The notes under the pieces are model-generated. The model did not search any database. It was not told the DNA's origin and saw only the letters and a list, made by a program, of their open reading frames with translations. The position numbers and the translations under genes were made by a program. A DNA stretch of 16,207 nucleotides. Source: an uncultured Faecalibacterium sp. (lineage in GTDB: Bacteria; Bacillota; Clostridia; Oscillospirales; Ruminococcaceae). The stretch is taken from positions 1 to 16,207 of the forward strand of contig CAKSZM010000039.1 in NCBI GenBank assembly GCA_934525735.1, in the 5' to 3' direction. Of this stretch, positions 5,416-12,521 are shown one piece after another. Positions within the stretch are counted from its first letter, which is position 1. The number at the start of each line of letters is the position of its first letter.

Positions 5416-7965
5416 ATGAGAAAGATCCACCGCGGCGGCGAGGAGCGTTCGTCTGCCCCGGCGGGACGTAAGGTGAATGTGAACAACAGCCGCCGGGAAC
5501 CGCAGCCCGGCCGCAGCCGGAGGCCGAAGGAACCCGAAGAGCCGCAGGAAAAGAAACGGCATCCCATTCTGCGTTTTCTGGGCCGCACCATCGCCACAGT
5601 GCTCTGCCTGTGCGTGATGCTGGGCAGTCTTGTGACAGTGGGCGCTGTGTACTATGTGGTGCAGGCCACCGCCAACGACGGCGACCTGCTGGACCTGGAC
5701 AACATCCAACTGAGTCAGTCCAGCGTGGTCATGGCCACCGACCCGGACACCGGCGCACAGGTGGAGTATGCTACCCTGCGCTCCTCCAACAGCCACCGCG
5801 TGTGGGCAGACCTGGAGCAGATCCCCACGAACCTCCAGTATGCATTCATCTGCACGGAGGATAAGGATTTCTACAATGAGCCGGGTGTCAACTTCAAGCG
5901 CACCATCGGCGCCATGGTCAACGAGTATCTGCTGCCGATCTACAGCTCCAAGCAGGGCGCTTCCACGCTGGAACAGCAGCTCATCAAGAACCTGACCGAC
6001 GACGACAGCGCCAGCGGTATCGAGGGCGCACTGCGCAAGCTGCGCGAGATCTACCGCGCTCTCTGCCTGAGCCGCAGCTACTCCAAGGAGACCATCCTGG
6101 AAGCATACCTGAACACCATCAGTTTCACCGGCACCATTCAGGGCGTGCAGACGGCGGCCAACGAATACTTCAACAAGGATGTCAGCCAGCTGACCCTGTG
6201 GGAGTGCGCCACCATCGCTTCCATCACCAAGAACCCGACCAACTATAACCCCTATACCAACCCCGAGAACCTGATCAACCGCCGCAACTTCCTCATGTAT
6301 AATATGTGGCAGCAGGGCGTGATCAGTGAAGAGGACTACCGCAACGCCGCTGCTCAGCCGCTGGTTCTGGCGGAAGAGGACGACAGCAAAAAGATCTCTT
6401 CGGTCACTTCTTACTTCACCGATGCGCTGTTCACCGAAGTGGTGCAGGACATCATGGCCAAGGAGAACATCTCGGAGTCCGAGGCGCAGAAGCTGCTGTA
6501 CACCGGCGGCTTCACCATCGAAGCCACTGTCAACACCAAAGTTCAGTCCGCCATGGAGAACCTGATGCGCAACGACGGCGACGCCTACTTCCCGGCCGGC
6601 TGGCATGAGGAGGAAGTGACGTCCATCTCGGAGGATGACATTCAGGTCATGAATGACGACGGCACCCCCAAGACCCGCACGGGTGACGACGGTACCATCT
6701 ATTACTACCGCAATGTCCGCACCCAGGCGGCCATGGTCACGCTGGACTACGACGGCAACGTGGTGGCTATCGTGGGCGGTCTGGGCGAAAAGAACAAGAG
6801 CCTTTCGCTGAACCGCGCCTACAGCGTCACCCGTCAGACCGGTTCGACCATCAAGCCCATCGGCGCCTATGCGCTGGGCGTGGAGTACGGGCTGGTCAAC
6901 TGGTCCACCATGCTCAATAACTCGCCTCTGTACCAGAAGCAGGATATGATCATCCGTGACGAGGACTACTGCCGCAAGAACGGCCTGATGGGCCTTTCCG
7001 ACAAGCAGCTGCGGGCCTATCCCAATGCATGGCGCAGCTGGCCCCGCAACTACGGCGGAAATTACGGCGATAACAGCGATGTGCCGCTGTGGAACGGTCT
7101 GGCCCGCTCGCTGAACACCATTGCTGTCCGCGTGGGCGATCTGGTGGGCGCAAGCAATATCTTCAACTTCGTCTATAACACCCTGCAGCTGGATACGCTG
7201 GACCCGGTGAACGATGTGGGCCTTGCGCAGATGGTCATGGGCAGCCAGACCCACGGCGTCACCCCGACGGCGCTGGCGGCTGCGTTCCAGATCTTCTACG
7301 ACGGCGAGTACACCACCCCGCACCTGTACACCCGTGTGCTGGATCGTGACGGCAACATCTATCTGGAAAACAATTCCACCAGCTATCAGGCCCTGACCCC
7401 GGACACCGCTTATGTGATGAACCGTCTGCTGAAGAACGTCCTGTACTCCAGCGTGGGCACTGCCAGCGGCCGCTACCCCAATTCCAACGGTATGGAAGCC
7501 TTTGGTAAGACCGGTACCGCCAGCGATGAAAAGGATCTGTGGTTCGTGGGCGGCACACCCTATTATGTCACCGCCGTGTGGTGGGGCTACGATGCACCCT
7601 ATGATATGACCAAGACGCTGGGCAAGCAGCAGGCCAAGACCCGCACCTGCGTCATGGCGTGGAAAGCTCTGATGGAGCAGGTGCAGGCAGATCTGCCGTA
7701 CAAGGCCTTCCCGGCCTCGGGCGGCGTGGTGGAACGCCGCTACTGCACCCAGAGCGGCCTGCTGGCCGGCGGCTCCTGCCCCAGCACTGCCGTGGGCTAC
7801 TACCGCGCCGACGACCTGCCGGATACCTGCAACTACTCGCACAGTCCGGCGGCTGCAGCGGCTCCGGCAGCCAGCACCGAGACGGCACCTGCTGCGGATG
7901 CCGCAGCTCCGGCGCCGGAACAGACTGTTATCCCGTCGGATACAAGTAACCTGGATGCAGACTGA
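5416..7965 (+). CDS. Class A penicillin-binding protein (glycosyltransferase plus transpeptidase)
   Basis: The 849-residue protein polymerises lipid II into glycan strands and cross-links the peptides outside the membrane. A basic cytoplasmic tail is followed by a membrane helix at about 57-79. The GT51 domain holds the catalytic E148-D149 (E-D-K-D-F-Y), Q-G-A-S-T-L-E-Q-Q-L and E229 in I-L-E-A-Y-L-N. The transpeptidase domain has S477-T-I-K480, S565-L-N567 and K698-T-G700, the three active-site motifs in correct order. In the GT51 motif the usual His after E-D-x-x-F-Y-x is Glu here (F-Y-N-E-P-G-V-N). The last 60 residues contain a four-cysteine stretch (Y-C-T-Q-S-G-L to D-T-C-N-Y) and an Ala/Pro-rich tail. 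The first ATG is used as start, but AGGAGG favours codon ATC at 5401 (five residues earlier). It is read from the promoter at 5277-5305. Confidence 0.95.
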   Translation: MRKIHRGGEERSSAPAGRKVNVNNSRREPQPGRSRRPKEPEEPQEKKRHPILRFLGRTIATVLCLCVMLGSLVTVGAVYYVVQATANDGDLLDLDNIQLSQSSVVMATDPDTGAQVEYATLRSSNSHRVWADLEQIPTNLQYAFICTEDKDFYNEPGVNFKRTIGAMVNEYLLPIYSSKQGASTLEQQLIKNLTDDDSASGIEGALRKLREIYRALCLSRSYSKETILEAYLNTISFTGTIQGVQTAANEYFNKDVSQLTLWECATIASITKNPTNYNPYTNPENLINRRNFLMYNMWQQGVISEEDYRNAAAQPLVLAEEDDSKKISSVTSYFTDALFTEVVQDIMAKENISESEAQKLLYTGGFTIEATVNTKVQSAMENLMRNDGDAYFPAGWHEEEVTSISEDDIQVMNDDGTPKTRTGDDGTIYYYRNVRTQAAMVTLDYDGNVVAIVGGLGEKNKSLSLNRAYSVTRQTGSTIKPIGAYALGVEYGLVNWSTMLNNSPLYQKQDMIIRDEDYCRKNGLMGLSDKQLRAYPNAWRSWPRNYGGNYGDNSDVPLWNGLARSLNTIAVRVGDLVGASNIFNFVYNTLQLDTLDPVNDVGLAQMVMGSQTHGVTPTALAAAFQIFYDGEYTTPHLYTRVLDRDGNIYLENNSTSYQALTPDTAYVMNRLLKNVLYSSVGTASGRYPNSNGMEAFGKTGTASDEKDLWFVGGTPYYVTAVWWGYDAPYDMTKTLGKQQAKTRTCVMAWKALMEQVQADLPYKAFPASGGVVERRYCTQSGLLAGGSCPSTAVGYYRADDLPDTCNYSHSPAAAAAPAASTETAPAADAAAPAPEQTVIPSDTSNLDAD

Positions 7966-8013
7966 TTCTGTCGTTTGCCGGGAGACAACCGGACAAGAAT
8001 CGTACTTTTGCAC

Positions 8014-8034
8014 TGCCGGAGCGAAATTCCGGCA
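8014..8034 (+). other. Hairpin downstream of the PBP gene
   Basis: TGCCGGA (8014-8020), loop GCGAAAT, TCCGGCA (8028-8034) is a perfect 7-bp stem. It has no T-tract on either strand, so it is not a standard terminator; it may protect the 3' end of the PBP message. Confidence 0.4.
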
Positions 8035-8083
8035 AGGAAACCCGGCGCTTTACAAAACAAAACTGGACAATCTGACAAAAACG

Positions 8084-8126
8084 CATCCGACCTCTTGCAA
8101 TGCAGGGGGTCGGATGTTATTATATT
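8084..8126 (+). terminator. Terminator-like hairpin between PBP and threonine cluster
   Basis: CATCCGACC (8084-8092) pairs perfectly with GGTCGGATG (8108-8116) over a 15-base loop and is followed by TTATTATATT. The interrupted T-rich tail suggests a moderate terminator for the PBP transcript. The promoter for the next genes is embedded in the same bases. Confidence 0.6.
8095..8123 (+). promoter_or_regulatory. Promoter of the ACT-hom-thrB-lysC cluster, inside the terminator
   Basis: TTGCAA (8095-8100), a 17-base spacer and TATTAT (8118-8123) match the consensus at four and five of six positions. Transcription would start near 8131, about 32 bases before the TTG start at 8163. The -35 lies in the hairpin loop and the -10 in its T-rich tail. 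Confidence 0.55.
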
Positions 8127-8162
8127 CACTGCAAGAACACTTGTGTTTGTGAGGTGAACAAG

Positions 8163-8594
8163 TTGGAACGCCGCTTTTATCTGGTCGATGCGCAGGTGCT
8201 GCCCGAGGTCTTCCTCAAGGTGGTGCGTGCCAAGGAACTGCTGGCCAGCGGGGAGGCACGCAGCATTTCGGCTGCGACCCGCGCCGTGGATCTGTCGCGC
8301 AGCGCATTTTATAAGTATAAAGACTGCATTTTTGATTCGGAAAACGGCCGCGAGGTCATTACCGTGATGGCGACCCTCCGGGACGAGACCGGCGCGCTGC
8401 AGAGCCTGCTGGCCGGCATCAGTGCTGCGGGCGCAAGCATCGTGACCATCAATCAGTCCACGCCGGAAAACGGAGCCGCCCTTGTGGCGGTCACCATCCG
8501 CACCGATACCATGCAGATGACCCCTGAAGAGCTGACCGAGAAACTCTCGCGCCAGCATATGGTGGTGGGTGTACACTGCGGATACAATCTCTGA
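8163..8594 (+). CDS. ACT domain protein (UPF0735/PheB-like) with N-terminal HTH-like segment
   Basis: The 143-residue product starts M-E-R-R-F-Y-L-V-D-A-Q-V-L-P-E-V-F-L-K-V, a highly typical opening of the UPF0735 ACT proteins. Residues 25-55 (A-R-S-I-S-A-A-T-R-A-V-D-L-S-R-S-A-F-Y-K-Y-K-D) look like a helix-turn-helix, and residues 68-140 form an ACT domain (V-I-T-V-M-A-T-L-R-D-E-T-G-A-L). ACT domains bind amino acids, so a role in sensing a product of the pathway is plausible but not shown. The start codon is TTG: GAGGTG (8151-8156) lies six bases before it, while the ATG at 8100 lies within the terminator hairpin loop region. It heads the cluster, 35 bases before hom, a common clostridial arrangement. 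Confidence 0.88.
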   Translation: MERRFYLVDAQVLPEVFLKVVRAKELLASGEARSISAATRAVDLSRSAFYKYKDCIFDSENGREVITVMATLRDETGALQSLLAGISAAGASIVTINQSTPENGAALVAVTIRTDTMQMTPEELTEKLSRQHMVVGVHCGYNL

Positions 8595-8629
8595 TCCGCG
8601 CAGAAACAGGAAACAAGGGAGAGGACACA

Positions 8630-9865
8630 ATGGCTAAAATTGCAATTCTGGGCTTTGGCACGGTGGGCAGCGGTGTCTACGAAGTGCTGTGCCGCAACGC
8701 CGCGGGCGTCTCCCGCCGTGCAGGCGAGCCTGTGGAAGTCAAATATATCCTGGATCCGAAGGATTTTTCAAACCATCCGGCGGCGAATTTGTTCGTCAAG
8801 AGCATCGACGTCATTCTGCAGGATCCGGAGATCCGGGTCGTGGTGGAGACCATCGGCGGCACCCGTTTTGCCTACCCGTATGTGAAGGCCTGCCTCGAGA
8901 GCGGCCGCAGCGTGTGCACTTCCAACAAGGAAATGGTGGCCACCTACGGTGCCGAGCTGCTGGCTCTGGCCAAGGCGCACAACTGCGCCTTCCTGTTCGA
9001 GGCATCCGTGGGCGGCGGCACCCCCATCATCACCCCGATGCACCAGTGTCTGGCGGCGAACGTCATCACCGAGGTGCAGGGCATCGTGAACGGCACCACC
9101 AACTTCATGCTCACCAAGATGGTGCGCGAGAATCTGGGCTTTGACGATGCACTCAAGATCGCGCAGGAGCTGGGTTATGCCGAGACCAAGGATCCCAGCG
9201 ACGATGTGGACGGCCGCGACGCCTGCCGCAAGATCGCCATTCTGTCCTCGCTGGTCTGCGGCCACCAGATCTACCCCCAGAACATCCCCACCCGCGGCAT
9301 CCGTGCCATCACCACCGCCGATGTGGAGGCTGCTGAAAAGCTGGGCTGCGTCATCAAGCTCATCGCATGGATGAAGCGCGGCGACAACGGCAGCGTGGCC
9401 GCCGGTGTGGAGCCGTGCCTGGTGCCGAAGGTGAACCAGCTGGCCAGCGTGGATGACGTGTTCAACGCGGTGCTGGTCAAGGGCGATATGCTGGGCGATG
9501 TGGTGTTTTACGGCAAGGGCGCGGGCAAGCTGCCCACTGCCAGCGCTGTGGTGGCCGATGTGGTGGACGCCCTGAAGCACGGCTCCAAGGTGCACGACAG
9601 CCTGTTCTGGCAGCCCGCCGAGCCGGTGGACGGCATGCTCACCGACCCGGCCCCCGCCGCATATTATGTGCGTGTGGCAGGCATTGCCCCGGCAGTGGTG
9701 GAAGCCATCTACGGTTACGGCAAGGTGGTGGATGAGCGCTACGACGGCTGTGCCTACTTTGTGGAGCGTGCCGATGAAAAGGCTCTGACCGAGGCAGCCC
9801 GCAAGGTGGAAGCTGTGGGCGGCAGCGTGAAGCTGGTGCTCAAGCGTCTGCCGGAAGAAAAATGA
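8630..9865 (+). CDS. hom: Homoserine dehydrogenase
   Basis: This 411-residue enzyme reduces aspartate semialdehyde to homoserine with NAD(P)H, the branch step toward threonine and methionine. The dinucleotide site G8-F-G-T-V-G-S-G15 opens a Rossmann domain. The substrate and catalytic region contains T-S-N-K100-E and D-G-R-D-A-C-R-K201, the latter matching the catalytic lysine motif D-G-x-D-A-x-x-K. N-G-T-T-N-F and A-S-V-G-G-G-T-P-I are also conserved. Residues from about 338 form a C-terminal ACT-like regulatory domain (Y-Y-V-R-V-A-G-I-A-P-A-V-V), present in full-length Firmicute enzymes subject to threonine inhibition. GGGAGAGG precedes the ATG. The stop TGA overlaps the ATGA at 9862, but thrB probably starts at 9895. 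Confidence 0.96.
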   Translation: MAKIAILGFGTVGSGVYEVLCRNAAGVSRRAGEPVEVKYILDPKDFSNHPAANLFVKSIDVILQDPEIRVVVETIGGTRFAYPYVKACLESGRSVCTSNKEMVATYGAELLALAKAHNCAFLFEASVGGGTPIITPMHQCLAANVITEVQGIVNGTTNFMLTKMVRENLGFDDALKIAQELGYAETKDPSDDVDGRDACRKIAILSSLVCGHQIYPQNIPTRGIRAITTADVEAAEKLGCVIKLIAWMKRGDNGSVAAGVEPCLVPKVNQLASVDDVFNAVLVKGDMLGDVVFYGKGAGKLPTASAVVADVVDALKHGSKVHDSLFWQPAEPVDGMLTDPAPAAYYVRVAGIAPAVVEAIYGYGKVVDERYDGCAYFVERADEKALTEAARKVEAVGGSVKLVLKRLPEEK

Positions 9866-9894
9866 GAACGGAAAAAAGGAAAGGTGCGGCGGCT

Positions 9895-10800
9895 ATGAAG
9901 ATCAAAGTTTCTGTCCCCGCGACCAGCGCGAACATCGGCTCCGGCTTCGATGCGCTGGGTCTGGCGGTGACGCTGTACAACACGGCTACCTTTGAAGAGA
10001 GCGAAGTGCTGGATATCTCGTCCGCAGACGGGACCCGCATCCCCCGCGGCGAATCCAACCTGATCTACCGCTCGGCAAAGGGTCTGTTCGAGAAGGTGGG
10101 CAAGCAGATCCCGCCCCTTAAGATCACCCAGACCAACCCCATCCCCATGGCGCGCGGCCTCGGCTCTTCGTCGGCCTGCATCATCGCGGGTCTGCTGGGC
10201 GCAAACCGAATGCTGGGCGATGTGCTCAACACGCAGGAACTGCTCACGCTGGCTACCTCCATCGAGGGTCACCCGGACAATGTGGCTCCGGCTCTGCTGG
10301 GCGGCCTGACCAGCAGTGTATTTGAGGAAGGCAAGGTCTACTCGGTCAAGCGGAACGTGGACGAATCCCTCTGCTTTGCCGCCATCGTGCCGGATTATAA
10401 GCTGCTGACCGAAGCCGCCCGCGCGGCGCTGCCGAAGGAAGTGTCCCACAAGGATGCGGTGTACAACCTGTCCCGTGCGGCACTGATCCCGGCAGCCTTC
10501 TGCGAAGGCCGCCACGACCTGCTGGCCATTGCCACCGAGGATAAGCTGCACCAGCCCTACCGTATGCCGCTGATGCCCGGCTCCAAGGAAGTATTCGACA
10601 TGGCGCGCCTGTGCGGCGCAAAGGCCGTGTATGTGTCCGGTGCGGGCAGCACTGTGATGGCGGTGGCCGAAAAGGCCGACGCCGAAAAGTTCTATTCCAA
10701 GCTGGAAAAGGGTCTGGAACTGCTGGAAGGTCTGGACGGATGTGAAGCATTTACACTGCTGCGACTGGATGCCGATAACACCGGCGCAACCGTGGAATGA
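9895..10800 (+). CDS. thrB: Homoserine kinase
   Basis: This 301-residue GHMP-family kinase phosphorylates homoserine to O-phosphohomoserine using ATP. It shows the N-terminal V-P-A-T-S-A-N-I-G-S-G-F-D-A-L-G-L signature, the ATP-binding loop P84-M-A-R-G-L-G-S-S-S-A94, the E-G-H-P-D-N-V-A-P-A segment and the C-terminal G-A-G-S-T-V-M-A motif. Length is usual for ThrB. The start at 9895 is chosen because M-K-I-K-V-S-V-P-A-T matches family N-termini and AAGGAAAGG lies at 9876-9884; an in-frame ATG at 9862, overlapping the hom stop, would add an unusual 11-residue lysine/arginine-rich extension. No threonine synthase gene lies in the window; the next gene is lysC. Confidence 0.95.
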   Translation: MKIKVSVPATSANIGSGFDALGLAVTLYNTATFEESEVLDISSADGTRIPRGESNLIYRSAKGLFEKVGKQIPPLKITQTNPIPMARGLGSSSACIIAGLLGANRMLGDVLNTQELLTLATSIEGHPDNVAPALLGGLTSSVFEEGKVYSVKRNVDESLCFAAIVPDYKLLTEAARAALPKEVSHKDAVYNLSRAALIPAAFCEGRHDLLAIATEDKLHQPYRMPLMPGSKEVFDMARLCGAKAVYVSGAGSTVMAVAEKADAEKFYSKLEKGLELLEGLDGCEAFTLLRLDADNTGATVE

Positions 10801-10844
10801 TAAATGGGAGAGGGAAGTGCAATGCCGCTTCCGCCCGGTGTACC

Positions 10845-10859
10845 CCCTCACACTGAGGG
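10845..10859 (+). other. Small hairpin between thrB and lysC
   Basis: CCCTCA (10845-10850), loop CAC, TGAGGG (10854-10859) sits seven bases before the AGAGGAG ribosome binding site of lysC (10866-10872). There is no T-tract, so it should not stop transcription. It may adjust translation or message stability. Confidence 0.35.
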
Positions 10860-10883
10860 AGAAAAAGAGGAGAGTGACAAGAT

Positions 10884-12083
10884 ATGGCGTTGATCGTACA
10901 GAAGTTCGGCGGTTCTTCGGTGAAGGACCGTGACCGTATCTTCAACGTGGCGCGCATCGTGGCAAACACCCACAATGCGGGCAATGACGTAGTTGTGGTG
11001 GTGTCGGCACAGGGCGACACCACCGATGACCTGATCGCCAAGGCTGGGGAGATCACCCACAACCCCTCGGCGCGTGAGATGGATATGCTGCTGGCTACCG
11101 GCGAGCAGATCAGCATTTCGCTGCTGGCCATGGCCCTGAACGAGCTGGGCTGCCATGCCATCAGCCTGACCGGCTGGCAGGCAGGCTTCCGCACCGACCG
11201 CGCCTACACCAAGGCACGCATCAACCGTCTGGAGACCGAGCGCATCTCCTCCGAGCTGGAGCGCAACCGCGTGGTGGTCGTGGCAGGCTTCCAGGGCCTG
11301 AACAAGCTGGATGATATCACCACGCTGGGCCGCGGCGGCTCTGATACCAGCGCCGTTGCCATTGCGGCGGCGCTGCACGCCGACCGCTGCCAGATCTTTA
11401 CCGACGTGGAAGGCGTTTACACCGCCGACCCCCGCAAGGTGCGCAACACCCGCAAGCTGGAGGAGATCACCTTCGACGAGATGCTGGAGCTGGCGTCTCT
11501 GGGCGCACAGGTGCTGAACAACCGCAGCGTTGAGCTGGCTAAGAAGTATAACGTGGAGCTGGAGGTGCTCTCCAGCCTGAATCCCGTCCCCGGTACGGTG
11601 GTCAAGGAGGTTACGAAAGACATGGAAGGTATGCTGATCAAGGGCGTCGCAAAGGACACCGATGTTGCTGTTATCACGATTCTGAACGTTCCCGATGAGC
11701 CGGGCATGAGCTTCAAGATCTTCGGCCTGCTGGCCCAGAAGAACATCAACGTGGACATCATCCTGCAGTCCACCGGCCGCGACGGCAAGAAGGACATCAG
11801 CTTCACCTGTTCTGAGGGCGAAGCAGACCTCGCCATGCGCGTGCTGAAGGACAGCGCCCACTTCAACGATGTGAGCGCGGACACCACCTGCGCCAAGGTC
11901 TCCATCGTGGGTGCCGGTATGCAGAGCCACAGCGGCGTTGCTTCCAAGATGTTCGAAGCACTGTCCAATAACAACATCAACATCAAGATGATCTCCACCA
12001 GCGAGATCAAGATCTCCTGCATCATCAACCGCGATGACGCCGACAAGGCTGTCAGCGCCATCCACGATATGCTGTTTGACTGA
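10884..12083 (+). CDS. lysC: Aspartate kinase (lysine-sensitive type)
   Basis: The 399-residue enzyme phosphorylates aspartate, the first step to lysine, threonine, methionine and diaminopimelate. The kinase domain (1-245) contains K7-F-G-G-S-S-V13, V-V-V-V-S-A-Q-G, L-L-A-T-G-E-Q and T-L-G-R-G-G-S-D-T-S-A with F-T-D-V-E-G-V-Y-T-A-D-P-R. Two ACT domains follow (about 257-330 and 338-399), with N-V-P-D-E-P-G and V-G-A-G-M and a C-terminal I-K-M-I-S-T-S-E-I-K-I-S segment. Length is that of Bacillus LysC (408). The ATG at 10884 has AGAGGAG (10866-10872). It lies 83 bases after thrB with no terminator, so cotranscription with hom-thrB is likely; a terminator follows at 12104. An internal Shine-Dalgarno and ATG lie at codon 247. 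Confidence 0.96.
   Translation: MALIVQKFGGSSVKDRDRIFNVARIVANTHNAGNDVVVVVSAQGDTTDDLIAKAGEITHNPSAREMDMLLATGEQISISLLAMALNELGCHAISLTGWQAGFRTDRAYTKARINRLETERISSELERNRVVVVAGFQGLNKLDDITTLGRGGSDTSAVAIAAALHADRCQIFTDVEGVYTADPRKVRNTRKLEEITFDEMLELASLGAQVLNNRSVELAKKYNVELEVLSSLNPVPGTVVKEVTKDMEGMLIKGVAKDTDVAVITILNVPDEPGMSFKIFGLLAQKNINVDIILQSTGRDGKKDISFTCSEGEADLAMRVLKDSAHFNDVSADTTCAKVSIVGAGMQSHSGVASKMFEALSNNNINIKMISTSEIKISCIINRDDADKAVSAIHDMLFD
11604..12083 (+). other. Internal translation start in lysC: predicted separate beta subunit
   Basis: A full AAGGAGG (11604-11610) inside lysC is followed, 11 bases later and in frame, by ATG (11622), codon 247. Translation from there would give a 153-residue protein made only of the two ACT domains, starting M-E-G-M-L-I-K-G-V. 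In Bacillus subtilis, aspartokinase II is known to be an alpha2-beta2 enzyme whose beta subunit starts at an internal codon at about 246 of lysC. The correspondence in position is striking; actual production here is inference. Confidence 0.55.
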
Positions 12084-12103
12084 TCTGACCTGAATCATTA
12101 CGC

Positions 12104-12142
12104 AAAGCCGTGCTGTTCCGCTTTGGGGCAGCGCGGCTTTTT
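12104..12142 (+). terminator. Intrinsic terminator after lysC
   Basis: AAAGCCGTGCTG (12104-12115) pairs with CAGCGCGGCTTT (12129-12140), with one G-U pair, over a 13-base loop, ending in TTTTT (12138-12142). It begins 20 bases after the lysC stop. Confidence 0.88.
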
Positions 12143-12151
12143 GCAGTTTGA

Positions 12152-12370
12152 CCCTCTCAGTCACGGCTTGCGCCGTGCCAGGGCTGTTGCAAAATGGTCA
12201 GCGACCTCGCCCTCTCCGTCTTTGCTTCGCAAATCTACCTTGTTCCCCTTTTTGGCTTCGCCATCTTCCCCCGGCCGGGGGAAATCTGTCAAAGAGAGAG
12301 GCAAGAAACGCTGCGGTCAAGCTCTTGGCTCTCCCTTTGGGAGAGCTGGACGCGAAGCGGCCTGAGAGGG
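12152..12370. repeat. 219-bp non-coding element with CCCTCTCAG inverted ends
   Basis: The element is bounded by CCCTCTCAG (12152-12160) and CTGAGAGGG (12362-12370), exact inverted repeats with partly matching bases further in. Inside lie a perfect hairpin GCTCTCCC-TTT-GGGAGAGC (12328-12346), an 18-bp palindrome made of TTCCCCCGG and CCGGGGGAA (12266-12283), a TTTGC-TTC-GCAAA hairpin near 12222-12234 and a second CCCTCTCCG half-copy near 12210. No open frame with a ribosome binding site exists. The layout fits a MITE-like or REP-like interspersed repeat of the kind seen in gut Oscillospiraceae genomes; mobility is inferred. With the terminator at 12104 and the promoter at 12431 it fills the gene-free stretch 12084-12521. 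Confidence 0.6.
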
Positions 12371-12430
12371 CGAGGATGTTACCCTTGAGCAACGGTTTTC
12401 CCTGTCATAATTTTTTTACACCCCGCAGCG

Positions 12431-12459
12431 TTTACACAAATTGCAAAGGGGTGTATAAT
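12431..12459 (+). promoter_or_regulatory. Promoter of the VanY-yfmF-yfmH-lgt unit
   Basis: TTTACA (12431-12436), a 17-base spacer and a perfect TATAAT (12454-12459) form a strong sigma-A promoter. Transcription would start near 12466, which rules out the in-frame ATG at 12465 as a start and leaves a leader of about 56 bases before ATG 12522. Confidence 0.88.
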
Positions 12460-12521
12460 AAAAAATGTATCTGTGCGGCGCAGCGCGCTGCAAATCACCC
12501 GAAAGGAGCTGCAACGCGCCT

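Noticed and set aside
5299..8013. Open frame of 904 codons on the minus strand across the PBP
   Set aside because: Same low-complexity antisense composition, no ribosome binding site, and it covers the PBP promoter.
8014..8034. Terminator of the PBP gene at the TGCCGGA hairpin
   Set aside because: No T-tract follows on either strand; the hairpin at 8084-8116 is the better candidate.
9862..9894. thrB start at the ATG overlapping the hom stop
   Set aside because: It would add a charged 11-residue tail not expected in ThrB, while ATG 9895 has AAGGAAAGG upstream and gives the normal N-terminus.
10848..12164. Long minus-strand frame across lysC, with similar ones at 8768-9595, 9754-10851, 13341-14672 and 14650-15984
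   Set aside because: All mirror genes with complete family signatures, and none has a start signal or recognisable motif.
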